NCBI RefSeq assembly: GCF_003576645.1
Contig: NC_044929.1
Location: forward strand, 6,028,431 to 6,092,430
DNA from: Ipomoea triloba
Lineage: Eukaryota > Streptophyta > Magnoliopsida > Solanales > Convolvulaceae
DNA length: 64,000 nt
Reading direction: 5' to 3'
Shown: piece after piece, positions 1 through 12,700 of the stretch
How positions within the stretch are numbered: the first letter of the stretch is position 1
Layout: each line of letters begins with the position of its first letter
Notes under the pieces: generated by a model
What the model was told of the DNA's origin: nothing
Seen by the model: only the letters and a program-made list of their open reading frames with translations
Databases searched by the model: none
Program-made: the position numbers and the translations under genes

Positions 1-2984
1 TTAAAATGTAATATTTGATTGCTTTGTCGGGTACTCCCTCCCGATCCCTCCAAAAAAGTACATTATTGTAAAAATTTCTATTTTTTAACCAAAAAAAAAA
101 AAAAAAACATATGTAGAAAGATATTTCTAAAGTGTCAATCACGTAAGAATTCACGTGTAAAGCATTTAGTTTTAAAATTCACTAGTGAATTTAAAGATCA
201 AAACCACTCATTCGTTTTGAAGATCAAACATCTTTATTCGCAATCTTTCCAAATTAATGCAAACATTCTTTCATAAACTACATTATGTGCATGCATGTTT
301 GGTCCAATGAAAAAGAAGTTTTTCAACTTTGAAGCTCCTTGAAAAGTAAGTTTATTGTTCCTTAACTTATCTAATTAACTTTAAGAATATTTTTCTCTTT
401 TTAATGTCTAGACCAATAACTTATAGAAGTATATAATTTTTAAATCAATGAATTGAAGTCAAACAACCACAATGCATATGAAAAATAATAAAACGAACTT
501 GAATTCATTAAATGGCTTAATTTCAATATGTGATATGTACCAACGAACTATACCCTTAGTCAACATGCATTATCAATCATTATTGCATGGATCATGGTCC
601 GCACAGCTAGATAATAATTTCATAATGATTTAACAGGTAGTGTGATCCCCAATCCACTCTTCTCTTTATCTACAAGCTAAGAAGGGAATCCATTCACTGA
701 TGTATTTGATGCACAATACAAATTGGTAATTGTCATTTCATAAAGATCTTCCACTAAGTCCCTTTATTACTTGATGTCTTCCCCACACAGTCCGTCATTC
801 AAACGGTCGGTCACTAAGTCGCCTTGAACTTCAGTAGCTACTTAGTTATTCTTTACAAGGATCAACAATGAAGTCCCCTTATAATACTTTGCATCCAACA
901 ATTATTCTTCTCCATCCCAATAGCAGTTAACACAACTTCATAAATTTTTTGTTGTTTATCTTCAAGGAAGTAGTTGAAGTTTGACTAAGGTTTGGCTCTT
1001 GGTTGAATCTAGATGATTTTAGATGTGAGCTTGAAAGCTAAGAGCGAGCTTGATGTTGCTTAGTACCTTTAGTTTTTCATCACCTATCTAGGTTGAAGTA
1101 ACTTCAATTTTATAACTTAATGAAAATGAATACTCTCCTTTTGAAATTGAAATCTACTTGAATAATTTTGAGAGCAATAGCAACCAAGTTGGTTAGGCTG
1201 TTGGCTTGGTAATCACTAAGTTTTAAGTTTGACTCCCAATGAAAGCGGCCTATTAACTTTCTTGGTTTGAGTCATGAACACATAAAGCTAGGGTTACAAA
1301 GCGGGTTTACCTAGTGCACACCTTCAAATAGTAGTTGCATGCTTCCCTCATCATCCAAAAAAAAAAAAAAACAAACAAACAAACCTCTTAGAAAAACCAC
1401 ACAAGGGATTGAAGAGATGCACACAAAATTTAAAGTCTAAAAGACATTCTTGTAGTCATTTAAACAAGAATTACGACGAGGTATTGCCTCACCTCTTCCA
1501 CTCTCGTGATGTTTCAACACAAGTCCAGCACAAGAAGTATCAAAAACCTCCTATTCTCAAAATTAACAAGAACAAGGCATAAATCCTTCATAAATTCAAT
1601 AACCCTAAGTTTGACATTCTATCCATTTATACAATAATCAACAAATAAACATTAAGATAGATTATCCTACCTAACCTAAGCACTTATACAAACTACATAC
1701 TCACACATATTAACTATAAACAAAACAAAAGAAAAAGTACTAAGCATAAACGTTACAGATCAGAGGAAAGAGATTAAACTTATCTATTGAAATGGAAAGA
1801 TAATCTTCAAATAAAAGTGTAGAATCTTGATTACAAACTCCAAATATGTTATGAAACATAAATGTAACTCTAATCCAAATGAAAAATAGGTAAAGAAATA
1901 TAAGAAGACAATTAAGGTTGGTCGTGTAGCACTAAAGAAAAAATTTCCAAAGCATTGAATAGCCAATGAAACGATCGTTCAATTCAAGTACCCATTAGAG
2001 TACTTGTCAGCTTTCATATCTAGGCACCTATTGAATGCCCCCATGAACAGTCATTCAATGGTGCAGTGGCGTTCAATCCTGGAACACTTAGTTCCCTTTG
2101 ACTTTAAAATTGTCTAAAAACTTTCAATTTCTCAAAAACATCGCAAAATTCTAATTTTTCTCTTCTAATACTGCATGGTAAATTTCTTTTGGTTTACAGT
2201 GAAATTAATACCTCTAATTTTTCTCTTCTAAAGATTCAATCTATTATTCATCACACCTTCTCTTCTATGTTTCAACTCTTCTAACATGAAATCTCTTTCG
2301 CTTTACATGGCCTTTTAATTTGTTAAAGCATCTGATTTGTCTGCAGGTTAATTTTTTTTATTTGATTGTGTCTTATGTTGCTTCACTCTAAATGAGGTGA
2401 AATGAGGTCTTCAACTAAAACCACTCTTTTATTTTAGAATGTGTAGGGCCGGATTTTAGGGCGTGTAAGATGCGCAACAGTATTAGATTTTTATGACTGG
2501 TCTAAATTCTACTACATATTATTCAAAAAAAATTCTACTCCCGTAATATTCACGCGAATCATTTTTCTTCTATTCGCAATTTATTTATACTTTGATAGGG
2601 CCTCATTTATTTACCAGCACAGGACCACGCAAATTAAAAAACCTGAATGTGTTTTGAAAGTAAATCTCTTCCGTTTACCAGCTTCTTTCGAACATAAGTA
2701 TACATTGGATAAAAAAATTCTTCTGAGAGTAAGCGTATCACGTGTTTGATTCTTTTGCCAAATTAGAGTAATCCCCCATTACAAAGAGACACAATAATAC
2801 ATATAACTCTTATGTAAATTAAAGCCGTAAAGGTTCCATTTGGAAAACCTTTAATTATTTTAATTATTGATAATATTTGAATAAATATGTTGAACCACAG
2901 CTTAAGTTCTTAATATATGTGCAGAAATGTAGAATAATAATGTCTACCTAACATCAAAAAGTATGTTATATTATTGAATTCATA
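1..2984. other. Intergenic, no gene recognised
   Basis: AT-rich spacer. I found no splice-supported reading frame or recognisable protein on either strand. Near 39-75 there is a stretch starting TACTCCCTCCCGATCCC, which resembles the terminal part of the common plant MITEs with CTCCCTCCGTCCC-type ends, but no matching inverted end was found. A SINE-like element (listed separately) lies at about 1,155-1,380. The rest shows nothing I can name. Confidence 0.6.
1155..1380 (+). mobile_element. SINE-like tRNA-derived element, degenerate
   Basis: The segment opens with a tRNA-like head (GTTGGTTAGGCTGTTGGC, then a B-box-like AAGTTTGACTCCC). It continues with the GGGTTTACCTAGTGCACACC body also found in part near 23,400, and ends in an A-rich tail at about 1,357-1,384. 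This head-body-tail layout is that of plant SINEs. I could not find convincing target site duplications, so the limits are approximate. Confidence 0.5.
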
Positions 2985-3197
2985 GGGGTGTTCAGTAATC
3001 AGCTAATAGTTGAGAGCTGGTTAGGTTAGTTGATAATTAATAGCGGATTGCGTTGGCTAATTTGACTAACTGATTATATTAGTTGATTATAAAACGTGTT
3101 TAACAAATTAGTTGTTTACTTTTACCTGATTGTATGTAAAAATGACCTATAAGGACATTGTGTTAATTTCTTAATTAATTCTTTAATTACATTTATA

Positions 3198-3248
<51 letters not shown>

Positions 3249-3770
3249 TGTTGTTGTTATTATTATTATTGCAGCCCATTTGTAAACCAAATCCCTAGTT
3301 CCCTACCCATTTCTTCTACACCAAATACGACGAGAAGAGGATAAGTACGTGGGGAAGGAAGCAAGAACAAGAGGCGAGAGGCAGTGGGCAAGAAAAAATG
3401 ACGAGAATCGAATGTCAGCGAATATGAAGATAACTCAGTTAGTCGTTTCCATTGTTGGTATTTTTTTTTCTTTTAATCTGTGATGGGTTGAAGATGAAGA
3501 AAGCAGCCAAGAGATGAGAATGAAGAAATGGATGTGAATGAGAGAGGTGGGATTTCATATTAGGGATTTATATGGATTGAAATGTCATTTTACAAATAAA
3601 TTGCAAGAAGCTGATGAGAAACGCTGGTGTTAGCGGCGTTTTGTATTTTGACTGATTGGCCCAATCAGTCATTTACCAAACACTCAAAAATAGTTTATTG
3701 ACTAGTTAATCAACAATTCTTTGTCAAATCAGCCAATTTTTTGTTGATAAGCCAATAACCAAACATGGAG
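2985..3770. mobile_element. hAT-like foldback MITE, about 785 bp
   Basis: The left end (GGGTGTTCAGTAATCAGC) and the reverse complement of the right end (CATGTTTGGTTATTGGC) match imperfectly. The similarity carries on inward: TTGGCTAATTTGAC at about 3,053 pairs with TTGGCTGATTTGAC read on the other strand near 3,735. Plant hAT-type MITEs often start with a GTGTTTGGT-like end. A (TTA)n microsatellite lies inside. No clear 8-bp target duplication is visible, so the superfamily call is tentative. Confidence 0.45.
3201..3270. repeat. (TTA)n microsatellite
   Basis: About fifteen perfect TTA/ATT units from 3,201 to 3,247, followed by an imperfect ATT/GTT extension to about 3,270. It lies within the foldback MITE. 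Confidence 0.9.
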
Positions 3771-3821
3771 AAAAATATGTTGTCCTGACCTTCATTCTTG
3801 TCACTAATTAATTCTCTCAAG

Positions 3822-4069
3822 TATATATATATATATATATATGTTGACTTCATATTATACAACATCTTTCCATGAGACTGTGAGACAACGTGAATGCACA
3901 CAGTCTACTTTACGAATGCACACACTAAACTATGTGCACTTATGTAAGTCATAGAGTGTGTGCATTCGCGTAGTTGAGTGTGTACATTCACGTAGTTGAT
4001 TGTGTGCATTCATGTTGTGTCTCATGTGAAGATGTTGTCGCATTTGATTGTAAATCTATATATATATAG
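3822..4069. mobile_element. Small foldback MITE, about 250 bp
   Basis: Both ends are (TA)n runs. Inside them, ACAACATCTTTCCATGAGAC on the left pairs with CAACATCTTCACATGAGAC on the reverse of the right side. GTGAATGCACACAG pairs with GTGTGCATTCATG. Several GTGTGCATTC-type motifs recur in the loop. The overall palindrome suggests a non-autonomous inverted-repeat element. No family assignment is possible from sequence alone. Confidence 0.5.
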
Positions 4070-5321
4070 ACTCATGATCCCATGAAAACGCACCTCCAAG
4101 AGAAAATTAAAAACAATTTCAATCTAACATTGTAAAAATCAGATAGATCATATTAGATTTTTAAAAATGTAGTGGCATTTTCATAATTATATATTCTCAA
4201 CTTCACTTTACAAACTTGAATACCTAAATATGCAATCTGTAACAATTAAATATGCAAACTGATGTAGCAAAAATGAGTGATGGTGAGTGTACGGGTGTGA
4301 AATGTCGTCCTCAGGGGATTTGGGTTTATAGCACGCAATATGCAATCACAACTAGGCACTAGCATAAGGAAATCAACAAGAGGTTAAGCAAACAACAATT
4401 TTAAGGAAATAATAAGACTAACATATACACAAAGATAAACACAAAATAAAGAAATAGGACTCAAGTTAAGGGACATTATCATCTAGATGCTTCAACAACC
4501 TACGGGGTTAGAGAGAACAAATAACCAAGAATCGAACGGGTATACACGTAGAAATCCTAGTCTATAAGTCACTCATGTGAGCAAATATACAAGGATTAGA
4601 AAAAGGAATTGCCCCGTTTCGTGGTGAATCAACTCCAAGTTCTTCAAGCATAATTAGCATCTTAAACGAGTTAATATCAAATTTAATACTCGACTATAGC
4701 GATTTTTCTCAATTTAACCCTAAATGACTTTTTGTACTTAATTAGATCCTTGATTTTGATAGTTTTACCCAATTGAGTCCTCAGCTATTAGAATCAATGA
4801 CTAAATCGAAAAAAAATCTACTATAGCCAAAAATTAAATAGCGTAAAACCTCTATAGTAGAATACTAACTCGGGTAAACTACTATAGTCAATGACTAAAT
4901 TGGGTATTAATAGAAGTGAAATTACCAAGCTATCTTAATAGTGGACTCAATGGGTAAAACTATCATAGTCGATGACCTAATTAAGCACAAAAAGTCGTTT
5001 AGGAATAAAATCCAAAAATCACTATAACCGAAGACTAAATTAGGTATTAACTCAATCTTAAACAATCACAGTTCTTGCATTTGGGAGAGAGAGAGAGAAA
5101 CAACATATCATTTCAATGAACTCTCAAATATTTATTGGTTTCAAAACCTGGCCCTTGTGTTATTAGCATCCTTCTCATTCCATAAAGCACTAGAGACCTT
5201 TGCTTATGTTACATAAATATGCAAGCTCAAAGTAACAATGGGTAACACATTTGTAGTTGTAACAATGACAAATGTGCTAATTATTAGAATGTGGGAAAGA
5301 ATAATGATAGTGATTTCTACC
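4070..5321. other. Intergenic, AT-rich dispersed repeat remnants
   Basis: No gene seen. From about 4,255 to 4,480 the sequence (GTGAGTGTACGGGTGTGAAA, then CACAACTAGGCACTAGC) looks like a common plant dispersed repeat. From about 4,690 to 5,050 are several loosely repeated phrases of the type CTAAATTGGGTATTAA and ATTTTACCCAATTGAG, in both orientations, probably an old inverted-repeat element. A short (GA)n run lies near 5,087. Confidence 0.45.
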
Positions 5322-5612
5322 TTACAATCTTTTAGTTTGAGAAGAATCAACACTTAAGGACGACAACCCAACAATATCCGGGCTTTTGAGCTGATCAAGT
5401 TGCTTCTTACCACGTCGAAGTAAGTATTCGATGTACATGAAGTTCTTACGATCGACTTGCTTGGCATTGTGGCGGAACTCAGCTGACACGAGAGACTCGA
5501 TTTGCCTTCTCTCAATGGGGGGTTTAGCACGAGCTGCTCGCAAGAATCCCCTATACAGAGAAAGGACTTGTTTCTGCATCCCGGAGAGCCTTTGACCACT
5601 GGAGGCTCCCAT
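5322..5612 (-). CDS. SDHAF1: Succinate dehydrogenase assembly factor 1-like LYR protein
   Basis: A complete 96-residue protein with no intron inside the coding part. It carries the LYR tripeptide at residues 19-21 in the context LSLYRGFLR, followed by a basic helix, the conserved EFRHNA stretch and a C-terminal EYLLRRGKKQLDQLK. This is the layout of the Complex1_LYR family, and the closest match I recognise is plant SDHAF1. In that family the protein acts in the mitochondrial matrix, protecting or delivering Fe-S clusters to the iron-sulphur subunit SDHB during complex II assembly. The start is the first true ATG of the frame; the frame stays open upstream to an AG acceptor, implying a spliced 5' UTR. 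Length agrees with the roughly 90-residue plant homologues. No separate mitochondrial presequence is visible, which is usual for LYR proteins. Confidence 0.88.
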   Translation of the reverse strand: MGASSGQRLSGMQKQVLSLYRGFLRAARAKPPIERRQIESLVSAEFRHNAKQVDRKNFMYIEYLLRRGKKQLDQLKSPDIVGLSSLSVDSSQTKRL

Positions 5613-6695
5613 ATTAAGCTTTTTTTCTTGAGACTCAGTGCTGAAATTTAACTGCAGCACAGAAAGGAAGACATTTCATGACTTCTTGGGATAGAAATGT
5701 GAGACGTGTAATGCTTTTTAGTTAAAATATAATATTTTTTCTATGCACTCATAAAAAGTATTACATATCTCACGAAGAGACAGTATCACGCAAGACTTAT
5801 CCGTGCAGAAGAATGCAAAATAGGTGCAAGTTAAAATTAAATTACGATAAGGAGCAAAAAATCTTTTAGTTTCTATATCTTCATATTCCCCATTGGGATC
5901 TTTGGCTTCGGGTTCGATGCAACCATCACATAAAATTAGCCGATTCAGCACATTGGGAGAGAAGTCAGATAATCTTTGAAAGAGTGGTTTATAATCTCTG
6001 CCTTCTCCTTAAATGGCCTACTCCCACTCGGAAGAAATATGAACTTAGACACTTAGTGAAGTAAAGGCATGGAGATACATTTTAGTTCTCCACCTAATTG
6101 AATATGGTCAATTTCTCTTCAAACCACAAAGTGATATTGGCATATTGCTAATGCAAGCAATTTGCATTTGCTTTATTAACCAACACCAATGTAAGCATTT
6201 ACAAACAATCCACAGAAAGATTCAAAACTGGATTAATAAGAATACTTAATTGAGATTTCAAACATTAGAAATGCATTAGTCAAATGCAGTGGAATGGAAG
6301 ATACTCTTCACAATCAAAATGATGAATCTATAAGGGAAGAAGACAAAAAATATTTAGCAGATTGTTTCAAATATTATCTTCAACGAGAGAGATTACAAGT
6401 TTGCAAAAACTGGTTTCAAGCCTTTCACAGGGAAGAAGCCTGAGCTGTCGAGCATAAGCTTGCTGCACTTAGAAGCCAATTTATAGCTTTGTTTGAAAAA
6501 TGAAAAGACAGAGACCGTGAGTTAATTCAAGCTATTCTTGTTCCAGAACAACACCAATCAACTAATCAAACAACATAACATAAGTTCAGATAACAATTTA
6601 CAGTCTACCAAAACACGAGGATCAGAACTGCAACATGTGTAGACAAAATCATCTTTAGGGTCAATAAAGACAATGACAACACATCTTAACAGAAA

Positions 6696-6747
6696 ATCCG
6701 AATTGCAGACCGCACAATGTAACCGAATTGCAGACCGCACAATGTAA
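6696..6747. repeat. 25-bp tandem duplication
   Basis: The phrase CGAATTGCAGACCGCACAAT plus the next five bases (GTAAC) occurs twice head to tail. It lies in the presumed 5' UTR intron of the SDHAF1-like gene and has no obvious function. Confidence 0.8.
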
Positions 6748-6812
6748 CAAGAGAAAAGTCATTACAATGAGCAACAACATCTACTTGGCATATATTTTCT
6801 TTTGGCAAATTC

Positions 6813-7020
6813 TCCATGAGACCGCCTCACGGATCTTCATCCGCGAGACGGGTTGGATTTTTTATAAGTATACATTTTCCGACATAAGTATTGCAACTTT
6901 CATTATAAGTAACTCGCCAACTCTTAATATTATATTTTGATTTAAAATATCACATTTTTCATCAAAATACCACATTTGTCTCCTAGGTATACACTTTCTC
7001 TCTCATAAGTAACAATTAAA
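6813..7020. mobile_element. MITE-like dispersed repeat, copy 1
   Basis: It starts with a palindromic end, CATGAGACCGCCTCACGGAT followed by ATCCGCGAGACGGG, and continues into AT-rich sequence with repeated ATAAGTATAC and ATCACATTTT phrases. A related element lies in opposite orientation near 8,696-8,850. It sits in the presumed 5' UTR intron of the SDHAF1-like gene. Confidence 0.45.
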
Positions 7021-7406
7021 CAATTTATTCATGATTTAGTATTACATTTTTTCCACACCCATCAACAAACCCAGATTTTGATCTGTCTAAATATGCAAGA
7101 AATGCAGAAAGCAACCATTTTTTCTCATCCAAGTCAAATATATAAAAAAAAATAATTGATAACAGTGCTTCTAAAGATTAGGCAGCAGAAAACATTTATG
7201 CAGCCCTGATAAAACGGGTATAAAAGAATAAATTCCTAAAAAAAAAAAGATAAATAAAAAACACAGAAGAAAATAAGGTAGAAATACAGGGATCTGATAG
7301 ACTGCAAGAATGCACAGAAAAGGCAGAGAATGACTACGTATAAAGCAAGTAGAAAGGAAGAAAAAGGAATATAAAGAAGGGCCTAATGGGAAGAAAAGAG
7401 AATTAC

Positions 7407-7545
7407 CAGAGTTGCGAGAAGTGCTGATGGGCAGTCGCTTGTCTGAGTTCGTAGTTCCGCCGGCCGTCGTAGATCGCAGAGAGTGAGAGAGGCAGAGACG
7501 CAGGGGCAGGGCAGCTAGTCGGGAGGGACATAGGGAGTTAGGGAG
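7407..7545 (-). other. Probable 5' UTR exon of the SDHAF1-like gene
   Basis: On the minus strand this GC- and GA-richer segment ends in CAACTCTG|GTAATT, a usable donor. The partner acceptor would be GTGCTGCAG| just before 5,651, 39 bases upstream of the start codon. That gives a 1,755-bp intron in the 5' UTR. The base composition and purine-rich run (CTCTCTCACTCTCTGC on the coding strand) look like a plant 5' leader. The outer limit is a guess, and transcript data would be needed to confirm the exon. Confidence 0.5.
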
Positions 7546-8173
7546 AGATATTAAGGAATTTAGAGATTTTTATTTTTATTTTTTTTTAGAGATTTTATTA
7601 TTTTAGGGGAAATGGGAAAATGCCCAAAAGGGAAATGGGGAAATGTTCACGCAGCCTGTCTCATTGTCTGGCACTCAGGGTCACGTATGCTGCCTACATG
7701 CTTTAGTTAAAAAAAAAAAAAAAAAGGGTTAAATACGAGTCGGGTTAGGATTTTCTCTACCCAACTCGATTAAAACACGGGTTAAACAAGCTCAACTCAA
7801 CAAATTGGACCCATATTGACAGCTCTAAATGTTAGACACTTGAGGAGACCTTCATCAAGATAACATGCTTGATTTTCTATCGAATTGAATAATATTGTTA
7901 TTAATATTGACTATCCCTAAGAATTTTTCCAAAGCCATGACAGGCTTGCAAACCGACGAATGAAGTGTCAAACAACAGCACAACGCTGTCTCATCTTCCC
8001 AAGCTGTCGAGACTATGTGATTATTGAAAGATGACAAGGTTTTTTTTTTTTTCTCTAAAAGATGACAAAATTTTAAATGACAAAAGCTTCCTTACAACAC
8101 GTACTTGAGGAGGCCTTCACCAAGACAACAAGTGCATGTCCAATTTCCTCACCAAATTGGAATATTGAATTAA

Positions 8174-8517
8174 GGGCATCTACATCAATGGTTAATACTT
8201 GGTTTTTGTCACCCAAATAACTTGAAGATGGTTCTTTGTTAGTGTGAAAGAGAGTTTTTTGTGATTTTTATTTCCTGCAAACATGAGTTTATAATGGGCT
8301 ACACAAATAATAAAAATGACAAGAAAGAAGTGAGAATGTGCGTGTTGGGCGCACATTCTCTACCCACACACGCGCCCGCTTGCGCGTTTACTGCAGCCTG
8401 CAGCCTTTTTTATTATTATTTGTTCTGTTTCAATTTTTTTTTTTCTTCTCTTTGTTTTCTCTTTCCTTGTTGGCATATTAAAAATCGTGAAAGATCTTAA
8501 ACCTGATAAGGATGCTC
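8174..8517. mobile_element. MITE of the GAGCATCC family, copy 1
   Basis: It starts GGGCATCTACATCAATGG and ends CTGATAAGGATGCTC, so the ends are imperfect inverted repeats. The right part, with a pyrimidine-rich stretch followed by AAAATCGTGAAAG, matches the right parts of the two elements at 25,591-26,235 (AAAATCGCGAAA). It carries a short palindrome, GAATGTGCG...GCGCACATTC, in the middle. Confidence 0.55.
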
Positions 8518-8695
8518 TAACACCTACCCCAAGAAAATGTGAAGATAGCTGAAAGGGATAGCACCACAACCACAACACTACCTGTTGAGAGGGATACTAC
8601 CACCACACTACCTGCTAAAGAGACTAGAACAATGCCACTTCCACAAGAAAAAATTTTGCTCAACAAGTAAGTTCATTGCCAAAATGATATACCTT

Positions 8696-8850
8696 CAATT
8701 AGTAAATAATATACACTTTCCTTATAAGTAACAAATACTTTATTCCCTATTAGTATTACATTTTAAAATATAAGTATCACATTTTCATCTTAACCTGATC
8801 CATCTCACGAATATTAATTCGTGAGAAAATCTCACATAATTTTTTATTGT
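8696..8850. mobile_element. MITE-like dispersed repeat, copy 2
   Basis: AT-rich body with TATAAGTAAC and ATAAGTATCACATTTT phrases, ending in the palindrome CATCTCACGAATATTAATTC followed by GTGAGAAAATCTCAC. It is the inverted counterpart of the element at 6,813-7,020. Confidence 0.45.
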
Positions 8851-9252
8851 ATTATAATTTTCTCATTATACTGATCATCAATGAATGAAAAATATTAATA
8901 AAGTTTGAATTACAAACAAAAATTACATAATTTACCTAATATATTTTCTTCTTGATGAGTTTGGAGAGTGGTAATTGCCTAAACATCATAATCGTATCCT
9001 CCCATGGACAAAACTTATATTGATGGCATGCGTTTAATATCTTACTAACGCATTTTATATCTATTAAATTTTAAAATACTCGGTATTACTACATCTTTAA
9101 TAATAGGAGTAATGTAATACATCCTCTGAATATTCACATCCTGGTGTGACACTATCAAATGAATTTCCTTTACTTGATCCTTAAATAAATTCTCTTTTTA
9201 AACTCAGGGTAAGATTAATTATGAACATCCAATAAAAATAAAGAATTTACAA

Positions 9253-9379
9253 CGTGTTTGGTTCATGGAATAAGTCGGGAATGGAATATCTAACGATTCC
9301 TGTTTTATTCCTAGCCTATTCCATTTCCTATGGAATACTATTCCTGTTCCTTTAAAATTCATTTCGTGAACCAAACAAG
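9253..9379. mobile_element. Short palindromic MITE, about 127 bp
   Basis: The left end GTGTTTGGTTCATGGAAT is nearly the reverse complement of the right end ATTTCGTGAACCAAACAAG, and the interior (GGAATGGAATATC ... TATGGAATACTATTCC) is also palindromic. This is typical of very short hAT-like MITEs. No clear target duplication was seen. Confidence 0.55.
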
Positions 9380-9768
9380 TTGTTATTAGCATGTCAAGAA
9401 GTGAATTTAGAAAGGAAGAATAACATAATTGTCAATAAAATTGAGTATCCCTAAGAATTTTCCCAAAGCCATGGCAGGCATGATTTGCTGCAACCATGTT
9501 CAAAAATAATTAAAGTAAAATAATTTGTATTACCATACTGCAAACACAACCACTGACAAGAGGTAAAACTATTGGAGTAGAATGGTATTTATTTGCTGTT
9601 CTTCAATAGAATTAATATGCAGTTAGAGTTAGAAAGAAAAGAAAAGAAAATTGTTCCTATTTGATTTCATCAACTATCATATTTCCATTTACAGGTGGGG
9701 ATCAAATGTACCATCTTACAATTGAAGGTGTACTTTCAATGAAATCATGCACTTCTAGATTCCGGTCT

Positions 9769-12700
9769 CTACTCGATATCTTTTACAGCGTCCTGCATCG
9801 TGGATAACAAACAGGTTAAGGGACCGAGAGACGAGCATTTTGTTTGTAAAAGAAACTCATTTTTTTACTCATTCCATCTCGTTTTCTCCTAACTTTCAAA
9901 AAACCCATAAGCAATAATAACAAATTGTTCGAGACATTGGCTTTGGCCAAACCACACTAAAAGACTAAATCCAATAAATTAGCTAGTCTAGCACTCATGG
10001 CCTAATAAACAGGGCCAATAAGAAGTATAGCAAATATAGCAGGACTGAGGGAGTATAACAAATCAGAGAACAATAGTGACAAGCAAATTACCTTAGCAAG
10101 CCGCGTTACATAAGTAGCAGCTATGGCCGTAACTAATAGACCTATTCCCAGTGTCACTAGACTGTTCCCTCCTCCAAGACCAATGCTTGATTCATCTTGC
10201 TGGAAAAGCCGGGAAACATAAAAAATCAAAACAAAAGATTTCAATTTCATCTTTAAAGAAAGCTTAAACAGGTAACAATGTTTATAGTGACACGGGGATA
10301 CACTAATACCTTGAAAATACACATGCCCTAGATAACCACAAAATTTGTGGATTAAAAGATAGGCATTACAATGAGATGGCAAATAATGACCTCGCAGTTT
10401 TATATTGAGTTTTATAAACACTCATTCTGGTTACATCACCAGTCGTCTTCTTTTTTTCTCATTTTTCCTTTCATATTTTACATAATTCATATCCTGATTG
10501 ATATGACAAAACATGACAGATTTTGCAAAAATAGGTTGCTTGTGTAGTTGTGTACTTAGTACTAGATGAAGACTACCTATACTATCAATCAAAGTATATT
10601 GCTACCAACCAATCTTTAATTTTTATCCTTAAAAAAATATTAATAATACTAATCAACCATAAACAAATACCAATAACAATAAGAAATGAATAGAAAGCAA
10701 TACTTACAATAATTGCTCGACCAAATGCACCCGCACTCACATAAGCCCAAGTTCCAGGAAGCATACCTAGCCAACTGCAAATAAGAAAGAAAGGGTAAGA
10801 TGGGTAAAAGGTCATAACATGCTACATTTCTATATCCCACTTCATCTGATCTAGGTAGAGAGCATCAAACAGTAAACGAGTGCTAGGATATATGTCAATG
10901 ATGTGCGTGTGGAAAATCTAGCAAAGTTAGAAGATATATTACATATAAATCATGTCAAGGTATGGCAATGTTAAATTGGTTGTCCATAATAAACAAAGCT
11001 GGTTGTTAAACATAGTTTTAGGAATAGGAAACAAACGTCAACTTAAACCTCGTAATATTTCAATAAAAGTTGTGAAGATTTTAGTTCTTTTAAGACTTAG
11101 AACATTTCACTACTTTATCTCATATGCAAATAACTGAAATAAGAGATATCCACATCTAATAATGTCTCAAGCTGCTTCTTTATAGTGGTATAACTGTCCT
11201 GATTGAGCTCCAGGAGTTCTACTTTACATCTACATTTCAACCCAAACGATTTAGATATTAAAGACTAGGCAAAATTCCAATTTAAAGGACACTCAATGAA
11301 GTTCATCACCAAGTTCCTTCAGCTCTGGTAAGCTTTTTTGCAGATATTCATTCCTAGAAATCACATTTGCAACCATACTCAAAAATGCCTAACACTATTT
11401 TTTTTAGTTGAAAAACAACCTATATTTCCATAAACCTGTAGGATCATTAATCTTTTCGCAATTCTGAAAACAGAAAGTTCTTCAATGATTTTTCCGCATA
11501 TTATGGGGCAATTTCTAATATTGAGGCTGAGTTGTGTGTGCCACAATGAATGTATTGTGGTGTGTACTAGAAGGGGATCACTATGACTTGAGCTTGAAAT
11601 GTGATACATGCTAAGGAAGTCTTATTTTATTACTATTACATTACATAGTTTAGATATTAAGAAACTACTAAATAATTATTTAGAAATTACTAAATAGTTA
11701 TTTAACTTATTACTCTTAGTCTTCCAATTAGTTTAGGTAGATTAATTATTTAGAAACTACCAAATAATTAATCATTCTTAGTTTAGGAATCTTTGTAATC
11801 ATCCCTATAAAAGGGAATGTTATTTAGAATAAAGAAAAGCAGAAATTCAATCCCAAAAAGGATCTAAGGGTGTTTTGGGTCTCAAGCAAACCCAGTATTT
11901 TCTTCTTTTTTCTTTTCCAACTATTATTCTTTCTTCCTTTTATCTTATGTTTTTTTGCCCATGACGGGAGCACATAACAAAATGTTCTACTACTGCTTGT
12001 CCTTGAGCCCCATGCATTTTGATAACTGTGGTTGCAAATTATTTTCCATGTTATAATCTAAGATTGGTTCAGGATCACTCAACTAAGCTATAATGCACCT
12101 GGGCCAAACCAAACTAAAAGATTGAATCTAATCAATTAGCTAGTCTAACCCATGACCTTATAAACCCATATGTCCTCTATTTTTTTTTCGATGTGAGACT
12201 CTTAACATTCCCAAAATCACATCTTCATCTAGTCTTTTGGTTACTTGGACCTCCTAGACAACTTTGCCTCAACAAGCATGTGGGTTAGTTTACAGTTAGT
12301 CAGTTGCACCATATCTATTCGGTCAGGTAAGACTAGAATTGGATGACCGTAAAGGAGTCCTCCTAATTTTTGTTTTCCTAGTCTCTTCAGCGGGCGCACA
12401 TCATTGGTCCTGTGTACTTAGAATTGATTTGTTCAAAGGCATTCGGAGGTTTTGGCTCTTGCCCCACTCAATTGTACTTATTTCTTTGATGGAAAATAAA
12501 CTTGCTATCAGGATTTCTATTTAAGGAAAAATAAAGCTTTTAAACTCATCTACAACCTAAAAGGCAATTCCATAGCAAGGCACGATAATCCAAAGGACAC
12601 TGACCTTCCCAAAACATAAGGCACAAACTTGACAGAAGTCAGTCCATACAGATAATTTCCAAGAGAGAACGGAAGCAAAGGACTCAAACGGAGAAGGGTG

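Larger units (their letters stand above)
7551..9768. other. Intergenic, MITE-rich
   Basis: No gene found. Three MITE-like elements are listed separately (8,174-8,517; 8,696-8,850; 9,253-9,379). A phrase of about 40 bp (TCCCTAAGAATTTT followed by CCAAAGCCATG) occurs at about 7,912 and again at about 9,443. A related pair, ACTTGAGGAGACCTTCA near 7,839 and ACTTGAGGAGGCCTTCA near 8,104, also occurs. These look like scattered copies of an old repeat. The minus-strand reading frames here lack supporting features. Confidence 0.5.

Noticed and set aside
5718..5951. 77-codon minus-strand frame upstream of the SDHAF1-like start
   Set aside because: It lies in the presumed 5' UTR intron, has no recognisable motif, and no splice sites that would join it to the neighbouring gene.
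7855..8037. 60-codon minus-strand frame with MALEKFLGIVN-like start
   Set aside because: Its central phrase is repeated near 9,443 without an open frame. It looks like part of a dispersed repeat.
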